Shown here one piece after another: positions 31,416-42,221 of a stretch of 64,000 bases of DNA (positions are counted from its first letter, which is position 1; every line of letters begins with the position of its first letter). Location: NCBI GenBank assembly GCA_012861695.1, contig JAAOOA010000169.1, positions 399,501 to 463,500 of the forward strand, read 5' to 3'. This DNA is from Trematomus loennbergii. Taxonomy: Eukaryota > Chordata > Actinopteri > Perciformes > Nototheniidae. The notes under the pieces were generated by a model. It was not told the origin of the DNA. It did not search any database and worked only from the letters and a program-made list of their open reading frames with translations. The translations under genes and the position numbers were made by a program.

Positions 31416-31841
31416 TGGAAACTACTTACTTTTATTTCAACCTGTGATAAAGAGTTAAACATTTGAACCTGCAGATGTGAATCAAAGGCAGTACATGTGT
31501 TTGTATAATAGTGATATTTACACACAGTATAATTCAAATGATCAAGCAGGTAAATTACATTACTGTATGATCACAAAACTATTGATGTTTAACTCCCTCC
31601 CACATTTTAAGATTCGGTTATGATGAGGTATTGTTAAGAATGAAAGTAAAGTTTTACAAAATGTCATTATCATCAGAGTACATGTGTATGAAAAAACCCT
31701 TTCCCTCAGTATGTTTACCTCAAGCACTTATTTGTGTATCACCGTCACAAAGAGTCTACACTGTTTTGTAATATACTGTTGGAGTTTTTCAGAGAGAATC
31801 TCTGGTGGATGCTGATCAGTATTGTTTGTCTTTGCTCCAAA
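31416..31841. repeat. V12 downstream flank
   Basis: Copy of 17340-17761. No gene is seen. Confidence 0.5.
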
Positions 31842-31879
31842 GGTTTTTGTACAGAGTGTTGGTGTTTCCTGTCACTGTG
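31842..31879 (-). other. 23-type RSS of V12
   Basis: Consensus heptamer, 22-bp spacer and consensus nonamer. Confidence 0.9.
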
Positions 31880-32340
31880 GGCTTCAGAGCACAGTAGAAC
31901 ACAGCAGAGTCTGTCACTGCAGCAGAGGAGATCTGCAGAGGAACTGATGTCTTGTTGAGTGTAGCCTCAAATCTGTCTTCCTTGAACTCTGCAGCATTAT
32001 CTCGACCTCCTGAGAAACGCTTCAGCATGTACTTTGGGTAACCATTGACTTCTTGTTTGTACCAGAACAGATAGGGATATGTGCCACTGATATGAAATGT
32101 GCAGCCAAGTGTAACTGTGTCTCCTTCAGTAGCGCTGACATCTCCTGCTGGCTGGGTCCACTGTGTCTTGTCCTTTACACTCTGGGGAAGAAGAGACCAT
32201 GCAGAGGAAGAGATGAATCAATAAAGATGATGGATTAAAGGAGAACAATCAGTAGCTTTAAACAGTACCTAGAAACATGTTGTAGTTTCTATCTTACCAA
32301 AGGAGAGAGCAGCAAGAATAATCCACAGCCAATGTTCCAT
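31880..32340 (-). pseudogene. TCR V segment V12 (DTVTQPAGD family), one-base insertion
   Basis: Leader exon 32340-32298 (MEHWLWIILAALSF); V exon 32181-31880. A single extra C near 32158 breaks the frame soon after the exon start. From there the whole V body is open in one frame: VTLGCTF, FWYKQEVNGYPKYMLKRF and DSAVFYCALK. Exon total 345 nt, one more than an intact pattern. Strong candidate for an assembly error. Confidence 0.75.
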
Positions 32341-32564
32341 CTCTACAACAAGGTTTAAATCAGCAGCAGGAAGTAGCTGATGTTCAGCATTCAGTGTGAG
32401 GATGGTTCTCTTCACAGCAGCACTTCTTATTGACTGGATGGTTGAACACAGTGCAGAAGACGTGCACCGCCTACTTGATAATGTGGCCCTCTAGTGGAGG
32501 TGAACAGCTCAGTTACAACAGTGTGGAGAAAAGGCTTCCAGCAGCTTGTCAGTGTGTCAGCTGG

Positions 32565-32602
32565 TGTTTGTGTACAGAGTGTTGGTGTTTCCTGTCACTG
32601 TG
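32565..32602 (-). other. 23-type RSS of V13 (variant nonamer)
   Basis: Consensus heptamer, 22-bp spacer, nonamer ACACAAACA. Confidence 0.8.
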
Positions 32603-33041
32603 GGCCTCACAGCACAGTAGAACACAGCAGAGTCTGTCACTGCAGCAGAGGAGATGCTCAGATTGATTTGGTTTGACTCCACTGTAATATTCAGTCCAGG
32701 GATCAGATTATTCATAATGTGTCCAGTTCCTAAATGAGAGATGATGAACTCTGGTGGTTTTCCTGGATATTGTCGATACCAGAAGAAATAATCATCCAAT
32801 TCAGCAACCTTGGAGTATCTGTAGGACAGAGTAACAGTGCTGCCTTCTGGACTGAACTCTTCTTTCTGTAATGCAGTGAGATTTTCACAGCTGACCCTGA
32901 AGAGAGGAGTAATTCAAAAGACTCAGTTAATAGATCACATTTTATCAACATTAGAAGTTAACGTTTTCATGCAGAATGTTACGTACCTCTTAAAATGGAA
33001 ACTAACAGTAGGGAATGTAAATAATAGTCTAATGACAGCAT
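32603..33041 (-). pseudogene. TCR V segment V13 (SYRYSK family), acceptor-side base loss
   Basis: Leader exon 33041-32987 (MLSLDYYLHSLLLVSILR); V exon 32896-32603. One C is lost at the splice acceptor (CCCC to CCC at about 32895-32897), so the spliced frame is shifted, although the exon itself is open from VSCENLTALQKEEF to DSAVFYCAVR. Its promoter has been displaced by the Ty3/gypsy insertion 71 bp above the ATG. Confidence 0.75.
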
Positions 33042-33112
33042 GTTGAATGAAGGTGATGATGATGGTCTGTGTTGATCTCTGGTGAATATGGAAGTTCCTC
33101 TCTCTTCTATAG

Positions 33113-33544
33113 TGTTGTGCACCGACAGAATGCTAGAGAGATGCATGTTATTTACGTTTGCTTTCTCTCATTCCAGGCTTCCTGATTATTTTCACCTGTG
33201 TCTCCTGTGCTCATCAATGTCAGCCCCGCCCCTGATTGGTCCCACCTGTGTCTAGTTACCCTGTGCTTATATTCCCCTGTCTCCCAAGTGTTCTTTGTCA
33301 GTTCGTATTGTCTCTTGCTATGGTCAGGTCTATGCTCTTTGTGCTCTTGTAAAGTTTGATTCCTCACTACGTGAGCGCTTTCATTTTGTTCCTCTATTTT
33401 TGTCATCTCGGTTAGAGATTTGATAGTTACCTTTTTTGTTGTTCATTGCTGTATTTGGAAAATAAAGTATCTTACAAGTACTTTACCTCTGTCTCCCGGG
33501 TCGTGCAATTGGGTCCTACATCCTAAGTGTCTGAGTTCGTAACA
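33113..33544 (+). mobile_element. 5' LTR of Ty3/gypsy chromovirus
   Basis: 432 bp, TGTTGTGCACC...GTTCGTAACA, preceded by the target duplication TATAG at 33108-33112. The 3' LTR at 37949-38381 matches it nearly base for base. Confidence 0.95.
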
Positions 33545-33560
33545 GAACGAACTGACCATT

Positions 33561-34640
33561 ATGGACCCAGCCGACCCAAGAACGCTTCACGCAGCGCTGT
33601 CAGCACAGGGCGTGAAGATCTTTCATCACGAGGAACAGCTGGGCCTAGTCAACCAGGAAATGCAAGAACTAAGAGGACGCCAGGCCGGGATTCAGGAAGC
33701 ATTATCCACACAGATGCAACAACTGGCTGTCCAAATGAATCATTTTTTCACTCACCAACAGACTGCTCCTCCGGTGACGTCATCCACAACTGAGAGGTTG
33801 CCTGTCAATGCTCCAGCTGATTTCCCAAGTCAGGCTGTTTCTTCCCCTTTACGGCTGGCTCTTCCGGAGAGATTTTCCGGAGATTCTTCTAATTGCAGAG
33901 CCTTTTTGGTACAGTGCGATCTGCATTTTCAACACAACCCAGGAGCCTTTTCATCGGACCATGGTAAAGTGGCGTTTATTGTGTCTCATTTAACGGGAAG
34001 AGCTGCAGCCTGGGCTACTGCAGAATGGTCAAGAGAAACTGAACTATGTTACTCATTGACCGATTTCATAGAGACTATGAGTCGTATTTTTGACCACTCA
34101 TCGCCTGCTACAGAGGCCAGCAGAAAACTTTTTCATATACGCCAGCTCAACCGCCAGGTGGTTGATTACGCCATCGAGTTTCGCACAGCAGCAGCGGACA
34201 GCGGATGGAATGTTCCGGCTCTTCGTGACGCCTTCATGACGGGACTTTCGGAACCGATAAAAGACCAGCTGGCTCCACTGGAGACACCCCGGGATCTGGA
34301 ATCTCTCATCGCCGTGGCCATCCGGATCGATAACCGTCTTCGGGAAAGAGAGAGGGAGCGTCGACGCAACCGAGACGTTATTCCCAGCTCCCAGAATGCA
34401 TCTTGGTGGGTCGCGCCGCCAGCCGAGGATGTCCAGCCCATGTTACCACACCGTCAGAGGATTACACTTCCGAATGGCTCCGGGGAACCCATGCAGCTGG
34501 GAAGAACCAGGCTTTCTCTGGAGGAGAGGCAGCGCCGTCTACGGGAGGGTTGTTGTTTCTACTGCGGCCAGTCGGATCATCAACTCGCTTCATGCCCGGG
34601 AAAAGATCGTGCTCACCAGTCAAAAGGAGGGCGCTGGTGA
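33561..34640 (+). CDS. gag: Ty3/gypsy gag
   Basis: 359-aa structural protein of the retrotransposon particle. It begins 16 bp after the 5' LTR. A coiled N-terminal region is followed by the retrotransposon gag capsid-like core from about residue 100 (ALPERFSGDSSNCRAFLVQC) and an arginine-rich stretch. A CCHC zinc knuckle closes it (Cys332, Cys335, His340, Cys345). The stop lies inside the protease frame, which runs in the -1 frame. The heptamer GGGAAAA at 34598-34604 is in the correct phase for a -1 ribosomal shift. Confidence 0.9.
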   Translation: MDPADPRTLHAALSAQGVKIFHHEEQLGLVNQEMQELRGRQAGIQEALSTQMQQLAVQMNHFFTHQQTAPPVTSSTTERLPVNAPADFPSQAVSSPLRLALPERFSGDSSNCRAFLVQCDLHFQHNPGAFSSDHGKVAFIVSHLTGRAAAWATAEWSRETELCYSLTDFIETMSRIFDHSSPATEASRKLFHIRQLNRQVVDYAIEFRTAAADSGWNVPALRDAFMTGLSEPIKDQLAPLETPRDLESLIAVAIRIDNRLRERERERRRNRDVIPSSQNASWWVAPPAEDVQPMLPHRQRITLPNGSGEPMQLGRTRLSLEERQRRLREGCCFYCGQSDHQLASCPGKDRAHQSKGGRW

Positions 34641-34828
34641 GCAAGTTTCCCGCAGACTTTCCTCCTCGACCTGTTACGCAGGTAAACATTTGTATTAACA
34701 ATCAAACCATTGACCAGGGTGTGTTAATAGACTCAGGGGCTGACGAAAGTCTTATGGACTGGGGCGTAGTAAATCAGCTAGAAATAAAACTGTTCCGCTA
34801 TCTCATCCTATTAATGCCAGTGCCTTAG
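34605..34828 (+). CDS. Ty3/gypsy protease region
   Basis: Aspartic protease in the -1 frame relative to gag. The active-site motif is [12 protein letters not shown] with Asp at 34730-34732. The frame ends at 34828; reverse-transcriptase coding continues in a third frame, the shift being at the AAAA run near 34786-34789. This second shift looks like a one-base indel rather than programmed. Confidence 0.75.
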
Positions 34829-34836
34829 ACGGCCGC

Positions 34837-37800
34837 TTGTTGTTCACAGTTACCCATTGCACTGAGCCCATTCAGATTACTGTGAATAAGGACCATACCG
34901 AGAGCATGCAATTCCATATTTTTGAGTCGGCTCAGCACCCGATTATATTGGGGTTTCCATGGCTAAAGATCCACAATCCTCACATTGACTGGCGTTCAGG
35001 GAAAATTAAAGAATGGGGAGAGGATTGTATGGGCAGGTGTAAACTTTCACAACCTGTTAATGCACCAACAGACTCTCGTAAAATCATTATAGATCACCCC
35101 GACTATCCTGATCTACAGAAGGTACCTTCCTGTTACCATGATTTAAAGGAAGCCTTTAACAAATCCAAAGCCATGTCGCTACCTCCTCACCGAGATTTTG
35201 ACTGTCCCATTGATCTCTTACCGGGAGCCCCCATTCCCAAGGGGAAACTTTATTCGATTTCGAGACCTGAGAGAGCAGCAATGGACGAATACATTTCCTC
35301 TTCACTCAAATCAGGAATTATCCGTCCTTCATCTTCTCCAGCCGGAGCGGGATTTTTCTTTGTGGGAAAGAAAGACGGGTCTCTGAGACCTTGCATAGAC
35401 TACAGTCCACTAAATGACATTACGGTGAAGAACCGCTATCCTCTGCCACTCATGACATCTGCCTTTGAACTACTTCAAACTGCCAAAATATTCACCAAGT
35501 TAGATTTAAGAAATGCATATCACTTGGTTAGAATAAGAAAAGGGGATGAGTGGAAGACAGGATTCAACACTCAGAGTGGTCACTATGAGTATCTAGTAAT
35601 GCCTTTTGGACTATGCAATGCACCGGCTGTGTTTCAAGCTCTTGTGAATGAGGTTTTACGGGAATTTTTGAATATTTCAGTGTTTGTGTATCTGGATGAT
35701 ATTCTGATTTTCTCCCCAGACACTAAGTCTCATGTTAACCATGTCCGTCAGGTTTTGCAGAAACTGCTAGAGAATCAGTTATATGTCAAGGCAGAGAAGT
35801 GTGAGTTCCACACAAAAGAGGTATCCTTCTTAGGATACATAATCTCACCTAATCATATGCAAATGGATCCTGCTAAAATCAGTGCAGTATCCCAGTGGCC
35901 TACACCAGACTCCAGGAAGAAGGTCCAACAGTTTCTAGGGTTTGCTAACTTCTATAGGAAGTTTATTAGGAATTTCAGTTCTGTTGCTGCCCCTCTACAT
36001 GTTCTGACTTCTCCTAAGGTTCCTTTCAAGTGGACTCCCCAGGCGGACTTCGCTTTCCAACGTCTCAGAGAGAGATTCACATCAGCCCCCATACTCACCA
36101 TTCCAGATCCCCAGCGCCAGTTTATGGTCGAGGTTGATGCTTCCAATGAGGGAATTGGAGGAGTACTGTCTCAACGTTCTGCAGAAGACAACAAGATGCA
36201 TCCATGTGCTTACCTGTCGCGGAAACTGACAACGGCAGAGCGGAATTACGACGTGGGGAACAAGGAACTGTTAGCTGTAAAAGCTGCCCTCGAGGAATGG
36301 AGACACTGGTTAGAGGGTGCAGAGCAGCCGTTTTTAGTCTGGACAGATCACAAGAATCTGGAATATATAAGAAAGGCTAAGCGTCTCAACTCCCGTCAGG
36401 CCAGGTGGACACTATTCTTTAGTAGGTTCAATTTCACCCTCTCTTTTCGTCCCGGGTCTCAGAATCAAAAACCCGATGCTTTGTCTCGTCTTTATGATCC
36501 AGAACCACTTGCGGTAGAGCCCAAGACCATCCTTCCACTTAACCGTGTGATCGGAGCCTTTTCCTGGCAAGTGGAGTCGGACGTAAAAAAGGCGAATGTC
36601 AAGAATCCAGCACCTAGCGAGTGTCCCAACAATCTGCTGTTTGTTCCTGAGGCTCTTCACTCCAAGGTCATCCACTGGGCTCACTCATCTGTGCTTTCGT
36701 GCCATCCGGGGGTAACAAGGACAATGTTCAGGATACAACAACGTTTCTGGTGGCCAGCCATGAAGAAAGATGTGGCAGAGTACGTAGCGGCTTGTCCGGT
36801 GTGTGCGTGTAATAAGACCTCATCACAAGTCAAGATGGGCTTGCTCCAGCCCCTGCCGATTCCCCAACGTCCTTGGTCACACATTTCAATGGATTTTGTG
36901 ACAGGATTTCCTTCATCCAGAGGCAAGACTACGGTCTTAACAGTGGTGGATCGATTTTCAAAGATGGCTCACTTCATCCCATTGACCAAGCTTCCCTCTG
37001 CCAAAGTCACCGCAGAGGTCATGATGAATCACATATTCAGGATCCATGGATTCCCTGATGACATTGTTTCCGACAGGGGTCCACAATTCATTTCCGTTTT
37101 CTGGAAGGAGTTTTGTCGACTCATAGGTGCCACCGTCAGCTTGTCATCAGGATATCATCCTCAGTCAAATGGACAGTCGGAGCGTCTGAACCAGGAACTA
37201 GAGACTACGCTACGTTGTCTCGTCTCCCGGAACCAGACTACCTGGAGTGACCACCTCACATGGGTCGAGTTTGCCCACAATACTCTTCCTACGGCAGCCA
37301 CAGGTGTCTCTCCATTCCATTGTGTCAATGGTTTCCAGCCTCCATTTTTCCCTAACAACGAGGAAGAGGTGAGGGTTCCATCGGCTCATGCCATGATCAG
37401 ACGTTGTCGACGAGTTTGGGCTGGTGCTCGCCAGGCTCTTCTCCGAAGTTCAGCTCGGATGAAGGCTGTTGCAGACGTCCATCGCAGGGTCGCTCCCTCC
37501 TACAGACCAGGCCAAAATGTTTGGCTTTCCACTAAGGACTTACCACTCCATGTCGCCTCAAGGAAACTGGCTCCGAGATTTGTGGGTCCTTTCCCGGTGT
37601 CCAGAGTCATCAACCCGGTGTCTGTACGCTTGCAACTCCCCAGAACTATGAGAGTACATCCGACGTTTCACGTCAGTAAAATCAAGCCGGTGTGTGAGAG
37701 CACACTTGTTCCCGCCTCCAAGCCCCCTCCACCGCCCGAGTTCTTTGAAGGGGGTGAGGTTTACAAGGTCCGTAAGCTACTAGAGGTCCGTAATAGGGGG

Positions 37801-38022
37801 AGGGGGAAGCAATTCCTGGTAGACTGGAAGGGTTACGGTCCTGAGGCTAGAAGCTGGGTAGCTGCGTCATTTATCGTAGACAAGACGCTTATCCACGATT
37901 TTTACAATCAGCCTGGGCCATCAGGAGTTGGCCCTAGAGGGGGGGTACTGTTGTGCACCGACAGAAATGCTAGAGAGATGCATGTTATTTACGTTTGCTT
38001 TCTCTCATTCCAGGCTTCCTGA
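34837..38022 (+). CDS. pol: Ty3/gypsy pol: RT, RNase H, integrase, chromodomain
   Basis: 1,061 codons from the first ATG; upstream in-frame codons back to about 34790 probably belong to the same polyprotein, so this start is nominal. Domains in order: end of protease ([10 protein letters not shown], about 34-43); reverse transcriptase with YLDD at 285-288; RNase H from [12 protein letters not shown]; integrase with an HHCC finger from His613 and a DDE triad Asp686, Asp746, Glu782 (35-residue spacing); a C-terminal chromodomain at about 976-1015 with FLVDWKGYG. The stop codon lies 72 bp inside the 3' LTR. The chromodomain assigns it to the chromoviruses. Confidence 0.92.
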   Translation: MLFTVTHCTEPIQITVNKDHTESMQFHIFESAQHPIILGFPWLKIHNPHIDWRSGKIKEWGEDCMGRCKLSQPVNAPTDSRKIIIDHPDYPDLQKVPSCYHDLKEAFNKSKAMSLPPHRDFDCPIDLLPGAPIPKGKLYSISRPERAAMDEYISSSLKSGIIRPSSSPAGAGFFFVGKKDGSLRPCIDYSPLNDITVKNRYPLPLMTSAFELLQTAKIFTKLDLRNAYHLVRIRKGDEWKTGFNTQSGHYEYLVMPFGLCNAPAVFQALVNEVLREFLNISVFVYLDDILIFSPDTKSHVNHVRQVLQKLLENQLYVKAEKCEFHTKEVSFLGYIISPNHMQMDPAKISAVSQWPTPDSRKKVQQFLGFANFYRKFIRNFSSVAAPLHVLTSPKVPFKWTPQADFAFQRLRERFTSAPILTIPDPQRQFMVEVDASNEGIGGVLSQRSAEDNKMHPCAYLSRKLTTAERNYDVGNKELLAVKAALEEWRHWLEGAEQPFLVWTDHKNLEYIRKAKRLNSRQARWTLFFSRFNFTLSFRPGSQNQKPDALSRLYDPEPLAVEPKTILPLNRVIGAFSWQVESDVKKANVKNPAPSECPNNLLFVPEALHSKVIHWAHSSVLSCHPGVTRTMFRIQQRFWWPAMKKDVAEYVAACPVCACNKTSSQVKMGLLQPLPIPQRPWSHISMDFVTGFPSSRGKTTVLTVVDRFSKMAHFIPLTKLPSAKVTAEVMMNHIFRIHGFPDDIVSDRGPQFISVFWKEFCRLIGATVSLSSGYHPQSNGQSERLNQELETTLRCLVSRNQTTWSDHLTWVEFAHNTLPTAATGVSPFHCVNGFQPPFFPNNEEEVRVPSAHAMIRRCRRVWAGARQALLRSSARMKAVADVHRRVAPSYRPGQNVWLSTKDLPLHVASRKLAPRFVGPFPVSRVINPVSVRLQLPRTMRVHPTFHVSKIKPVCESTLVPASKPPPPPEFFEGGEVYKVRKLLEVRNRGRGKQFLVDWKGYGPEARSWVAASFIVDKTLIHDFYNQPGPSGVGPRGGVLLCTDRNAREMHVIYVCFLSFQAS

Positions 38023-38381
38023 TTATTTTCACCTGTGTCTCCTGTGCTCATCAATGTCAGCCCCGCCCCTGATTGGTCCCACCTGTGTCTAGTTACCCTG
38101 TGCTTATATTCCCCTGTCTCCCAAGTGTTCTTTGTCAGTTCGTATTGTCTCTTGCTATGGTCAGGTCTATGCTCTTTGTGCTCTTGTAAAGTTTGATTCC
38201 TCACTACGTGAGCGCTTTCATTTTGTTCCTCTATTTTTGTCATCTCGGTTAGAGATTTGATAGTTACCTTTTTTGTTGTTCATTGCTGTATTTGGAAAAT
38301 AAAGTATCTTACAAGTACTTTACCTCTGTCTCCCGGGTCGTGCAATTGGGTCCTACATCCTAAGTGTCTGAGTTCGTAACA
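37949..38381 (+). mobile_element. 3' LTR of Ty3/gypsy chromovirus
   Basis: 433 bp; the visible difference from the 5' LTR is one extra A near 37967. It is followed by TATAG. Confidence 0.95.
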
Positions 38382-38452
38382 TATAGTTCAGGAACATCTT
38401 AGCTCCGCCCTGAATCTCTCTGTCTCCTCTTAGATCTGTATTTCACTTCTCT

Positions 38453-38466
38453 CAGTTAAACTTCCT
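38453..38466 (-). promoter_or_regulatory. ETS/MYB composite displaced from V13
   Basis: Minus strand AGGAAGTTTAACTG. One base differs from the others, but the GGAA core and TAACTG remain. It would lie 138 bp above the V13 ATG without the 5.27-kb insertion. Confidence 0.5.
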
Positions 38467-39218
38467 CCTGGGTAACAGATCCAAAGGCAGTCTGTAATTA
38501 AAAAGTCAGAGGACCTATGATTTATCCCTGTGGTACACCACAAGAAATATCAGACCAACAGAGTAACGTATTTTATAAAGATAAGAACAAAAGCAATCAA
38601 AACTTGAGAGTGTGATGTGTACCAGTTTATTGAGAGAGGTTATTTAAAGTGTTTGATCAGTCAGTAAATAAAAACGTAATAATAACAATGACGGGCGTTA
38701 ACGTGAAGTCAGATTAGTGAGAGGTGCTTCATCGAGAGAGAAATCTGTTTAAAATTATCTTAATCTATTAAAAATATTTCTTCAGATCCGACATTTAAAA
38801 GGTCTTGAACACCACAACACAAGCTGCTGTTCCAATATAACCTATAATCACATTGTGCTTAGAGATACATTGAATCAAATGACAAAGTGAGAGGACCTAG
38901 GATTGAACCCTGTGGTACACCACATGAAATCACAGAATGACAGAAAAACAGAAACACTTATTTTAAATTCATGGAGACTACATATTACGTTTAATCTGTG
39001 ATAACAGGTCAGATTAACTGATTGAGTTACACATTTTAACCTGTGGATGTGAATCAAAGGCAGTACATGTGTTTGTATGGTAGTGCACAATTGTTAATAG
39101 ATTTCAAATCATCAAGCAGGTAAACTACATTACTGTATCATCACAAACAATTGATGTTTGTCAGAGAGAGACTCCCTCTGGTGGATGTTGTGCAGTATTG
39201 TGTTGTCTTTGCTCCAAA
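38467..39218. repeat. V-spacer repeat with two LINE RT fragments
   Basis: GVPQGS-like fragments at 38511-38541 and 38890-38923 (minus), then the V14 downstream flank. Closely similar to 58814-59558. No gene is seen. Confidence 0.6.
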
Positions 39219-39256
39219 GGTTTTTGTACAGAGTGTTGGTGTTTCCTGTCACTGTG
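39219..39256 (-). other. 23-type RSS of V14
   Basis: Consensus heptamer, 22-bp spacer and consensus nonamer. Confidence 0.9.
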
Positions 39257-39695
39257 GGCTTCACAGCACAGTAGTACACAGCAGAGTCTGTCACTGCAGC
39301 AGAGGAGATGCTCAGATAGATCTGGGTTTTATCCTCACTCACTTCAGCAGACAGTCCAGAAACTGGATTCAACATAATGTCTCCAGTTCCTAAATGAGAG
39401 AAGATGAACTCTGGTGGTTTTCCTGGATATTGTCGATACCAGTAGAAATAATCACTACCTGTTATAGTTTTGGAGTATCTGTAGGACAGAGTAACAGAGC
39501 TGCCTTCTGGACTGAACTCTTCTTGCTTTGATGGAGTGAGATCTTCACAGCTGACTGGAGAGAGGAGTAATTCAAAGTATTCATTTAATAAATCTCATTA
39601 AATTAATCTGTAATTCAACTTTTTCGCACAGAATGTTACATACCTCTTAGAAAGGACACTAAAAATAAAAAAATGAAACAATTATCTGACAGCAT
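39257..39695 (-). CDS. TCR alpha/delta V segment V14 (SYRYSK family), intact
   Basis: Leader exon 39695-39644 (MLSDNCFIFLFLVSFLR), donor GTATGT; V exon 39554-39257 after a CTCTCCAG acceptor that starts at TCAGC, one codon shorter than sister segments but in phase. Total 350 nt, frame whole. It reads VSCEDLTPSKQEEF, VTLSYRYSK, FYWYRQYPGKPPEFIF, SEDKTQIYLSISSAA and DSAVYYCAVK. Tyr replaces the first disulphide Cys. Promoter composite present. Probably functional. Confidence 0.88.
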
Positions 39696-39832
39696 GTTGA
39701 ATGAAGGTGATGATGATGGTCTGTGTTGAACTCTGGTGAATATGGAAGTTCCTCTCTCTTCTATAGTTCAGGAACATCGTAGCTCCTCCCTGAATCTCTC
39801 TGTCTCCTCTTAGATCTGTATTTCACTTCTCT

Positions 39833-39846
39833 CAGTTACACTTCCT
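39833..39846 (-). promoter_or_regulatory. ETS/MYB composite of V14 promoter
   Basis: AGGAAGTGTAACTG on the minus strand, 138 bp above the V14 ATG. Confidence 0.55.
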
Positions 39847-40215
39847 CCTGGGTAACAGATCCAAAGGCAGTCTGTAAATAAAAAGTCAGAGGACCTAGGA
39901 TTGAACCCTGTGGTACACCACATGAATCAAAGACTGACAGAAAAACAGAAACACTTATTTTAAGTTCGTGGAGACTACATTATATTTAAACCTGTGAGAA
40001 AAAGGCCAGATTCACTGATTGATTTAAACATTTGAACCTGTGGATGTGACTCAAAGGCAGTACATGTGTTTGTATGGTAGTGCACAATTGTTAATAGATT
40101 TCAAATGATCAAGCATGTAAACTACATTACTGTATCATCACAAACTATTGAGTTTGAACAGAGAGAGACTCCCTCTGGTGGATGTTGTGCAGTATTGTGT
40201 TGTCTTTGCTCCAAA
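39847..40215. repeat. V-spacer repeat and V15 flank
   Basis: One GVPQGS-like fragment at 39888-39920 (minus), then the common downstream flank. No gene is seen. Confidence 0.55.
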
Positions 40216-40253
40216 GGTTTTTGTACAGAGTGTTGGTGTTTCCTGTCACTGTG
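40216..40253 (-). other. 23-type RSS of V15
   Basis: Consensus heptamer, 22-bp spacer and consensus nonamer. Confidence 0.9.
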
Positions 40254-40811
40254 GGCGTCAGAGCACAGTAGTACACAGCAGAGTCTGTCTCTTAGCTGAG
40301 ATGATCTCCAGATCAACTCGTTTCTCTGTTTTGTCATGTGAGCAGAGAAATCAGATTCAGTGGGATGGATCCCTCCTGCCTCTGTGATGGAGAGCAGGAA
40401 CTCTGGTCTGGATCTCTGGTATTGTCGGTACCACTGGATATTGTAGATAGTCCCCTCATATTACATGTCAGGCTGATGTTTCTGCCCTCTGCAACATGTT
40501 CTTCACTTCTTTCTGGCTTTATGCTGTTCATGGAGCCCAGGGCTGCAAAATGAGAATTATTCATGTCAGTTAGTCTGCAGGAGATTTTAACATTAAGAGA
40601 CTCAACGGAGGGTCTTCAATTTCCTGTCATCTTTGATCAGTTTGAGATAAACATGAACCAAATGTCTTCATAGATCACAACGGTTGCTGCCTTACACAAT
40701 AAAACCTCCAGTTTGAAATCTCTGGCTAATACAGCGGGTTAAATGAGACTTTATCTCTGTTCCAACACTCACCTATGAAAGAGAGAAGAGTAACCAGAGG
40801 TAAAGCAACAT
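40254..40811 (-). pseudogene. TCR V segment V15 (KPERSEEHVAEG family), four base losses
   Basis: Duplicate of the intact V22 at 59597-60159. Leader exon 40811-40773 lacks one base (MLLYLWLLFSL then out of frame); V exon 40542-40254 lacks three: TTT to TT near 40280, AA to A near 40336, and TTT to TT near 40460. All four losses fall in short runs. Splice sites, RSS and promoter are intact. Confidence 0.75.
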
Positions 40812-40956
40812 GTCTTTGGAGATGGTAAAGTCGAACAGTCAGCAGATGAGTTCTCCTCCTGCAGAAGTGAAGCAGGAAACAGCCTCTCTGCTGCTCAGCC
40901 CTTCTCCTCAACATCAGATGATTGTGCTTTTAGTTCCTCAAACATCTCACAAATCA

Positions 40957-40995
40957 TCTCATTGGTTGATATAAACGTCAGTGGGCGGGGCCAGA
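40957..40995 (-). promoter_or_regulatory. V15 promoter: CCAAT, CRE half-site and GC box
   Basis: On the minus strand, in order: GGCCCCGCCC (40992-40983), TGACGT (40980-40975) and CCAAT (40965-40961), about 150-180 bp above the ATG. The same array is at 60309-60340 above V22. It differs from the ETS/MYB type. Confidence 0.5.
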
Positions 40996-40999
40996 GAAT

Positions 41000-41422
41000 C
41001 ATGTTTTACTAGTTTTAAACCATCAAATACTTTTCTCATATTTAAAACATTTAGTTCTCTTTGTGTTTCTCACTGACTCATACATTGAAATGTACAACAA
41101 TTTAGCAATAACAATAACAGGCGTTAACGTGAAGTCAGATTAGTGAGAGGTGTTTCATCGAGAGAGAGATCTGTTTAAAATGATCTTAACATAATAAGAA
41201 TGTTGCTTTATACTCAACATTAAAATGGTCTTGAACACCACAACACAAGCTGCTGTTCCAATAGAACCTACGATCACATTGGGTTTCGAGATAAACTGAA
41301 TCCAATGACAAAGTGAGAGGACCTCGGAGTGATCCCTGTGGTGCACCACATGCAATCACAGACTGACAGAAAAAATAGAGACACTTATTTTAAGTTCATG
41401 GAGACTACATATCTTTATTTCA
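41000..41422. repeat. V-spacer repeat
   Basis: One GVPQGS-like fragment at 41319-41350 (minus). Copy of 60345-60773. No gene is seen. Confidence 0.55.
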
Positions 41423-42221
41423 AGCTGTGGTTTTAAAATATATATATATTTAAATGCATTTATTTAACAGGGCAGTGCACATTAATTAACATTGCTGTAA
41501 ATGTGCCAGTTAGCCACGAGGCTATTGTTCATCTGTAGTCCCTGGACAGATTTTAAAAGTCAACCTAAAACACTTTTCATTTTAAACAAGTAAATACAAT
41601 CCATTTAAAACATGCAACATATATTACTGGAATACTTCAATACAATAAAAACATTTAAAAGACAGAACAATAAAACAAAACAAATACAACAAAACAAAAG
41701 AAACATGTTAAACACAGGCAGTGGGTTGTAAGGAGCAGAAGATTGTGTCAGTGTCTCAGAACTGATTCCTCACCAACCATGTTTTGAGTTTTGATTTAAA
41801 TAAACTAAACGTAGTCTGGTCTCTGATTGGAGATGGGATTGAGTTCCATTGCTGAGCAGCTTTAACAGAAAATGAAGACTGACTGAAAGAACTTTTTCTG
41901 AGTGGAATAATGCAATCTGCTCTCGCTGCACCTCTTGTTATCCTAGTTGCAGTTTGTGCGTATGTTAATAAACTGTCTAAGAGAGCTGAGGTAAGGCATG
42001 TTTAATGAGGTTTTCCCAAATCAACAAGTTGTATTTTTTTAGTATTGGGCAGTGATGTGAATAAACAGATTTTTTGTCCAGTATTTTAGTGTTTGTGTGT
42101 ACAATGACTCCAGTGGTTTTAATGTTGCTGTACTGGCATGTGACCAGGTCGTTAAACTGATTCACTGACTGAGTTAAACATTTGAACCTGCAGATGTGAA
42201 TCAAAGGCAGTACAATTGTTT
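41423..42221. repeat. unclassified interspersed repeat
   Basis: Begins with a TATATATA run, then AACAGGGCAGTGCACATTAA and related sequence; duplicated at 60774-61489. It contains the uninterrupted target of the Harbinger-like element (GTGACCAGGTCG at 42140-42151). No gene is seen. Confidence 0.55.

Larger units (their letters stand above)
33113..38381 (+). mobile_element. Ty3/gypsy chromovirus retrotransposon
   Basis: 5,269 bp with near-identical LTRs, a 5-bp target duplication TATAG (33108-33112 and 38382-38386), gag, protease, and pol ending in a chromodomain. The polypurine tract is at 37936-37945. It inserted in the shared promoter block above V13, leaving the ETS/MYB composite on the far side at 38453. 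The near-identity of the LTRs indicates a very recent insertion. Confidence 0.95.

Noticed and set aside
33113..38381. Infectious retrovirus with env
   Set aside because: No frame between pol and the 3' LTR. The pol frame ends inside the LTR after a chromodomain, as in chromoviruses without env.
41423..42145. Possible host gene exon in the TATATA-repeat region
   Set aside because: No splice-bounded frame, present in two copies, with motifs shared with the pogo-like element; treated as a repeat.
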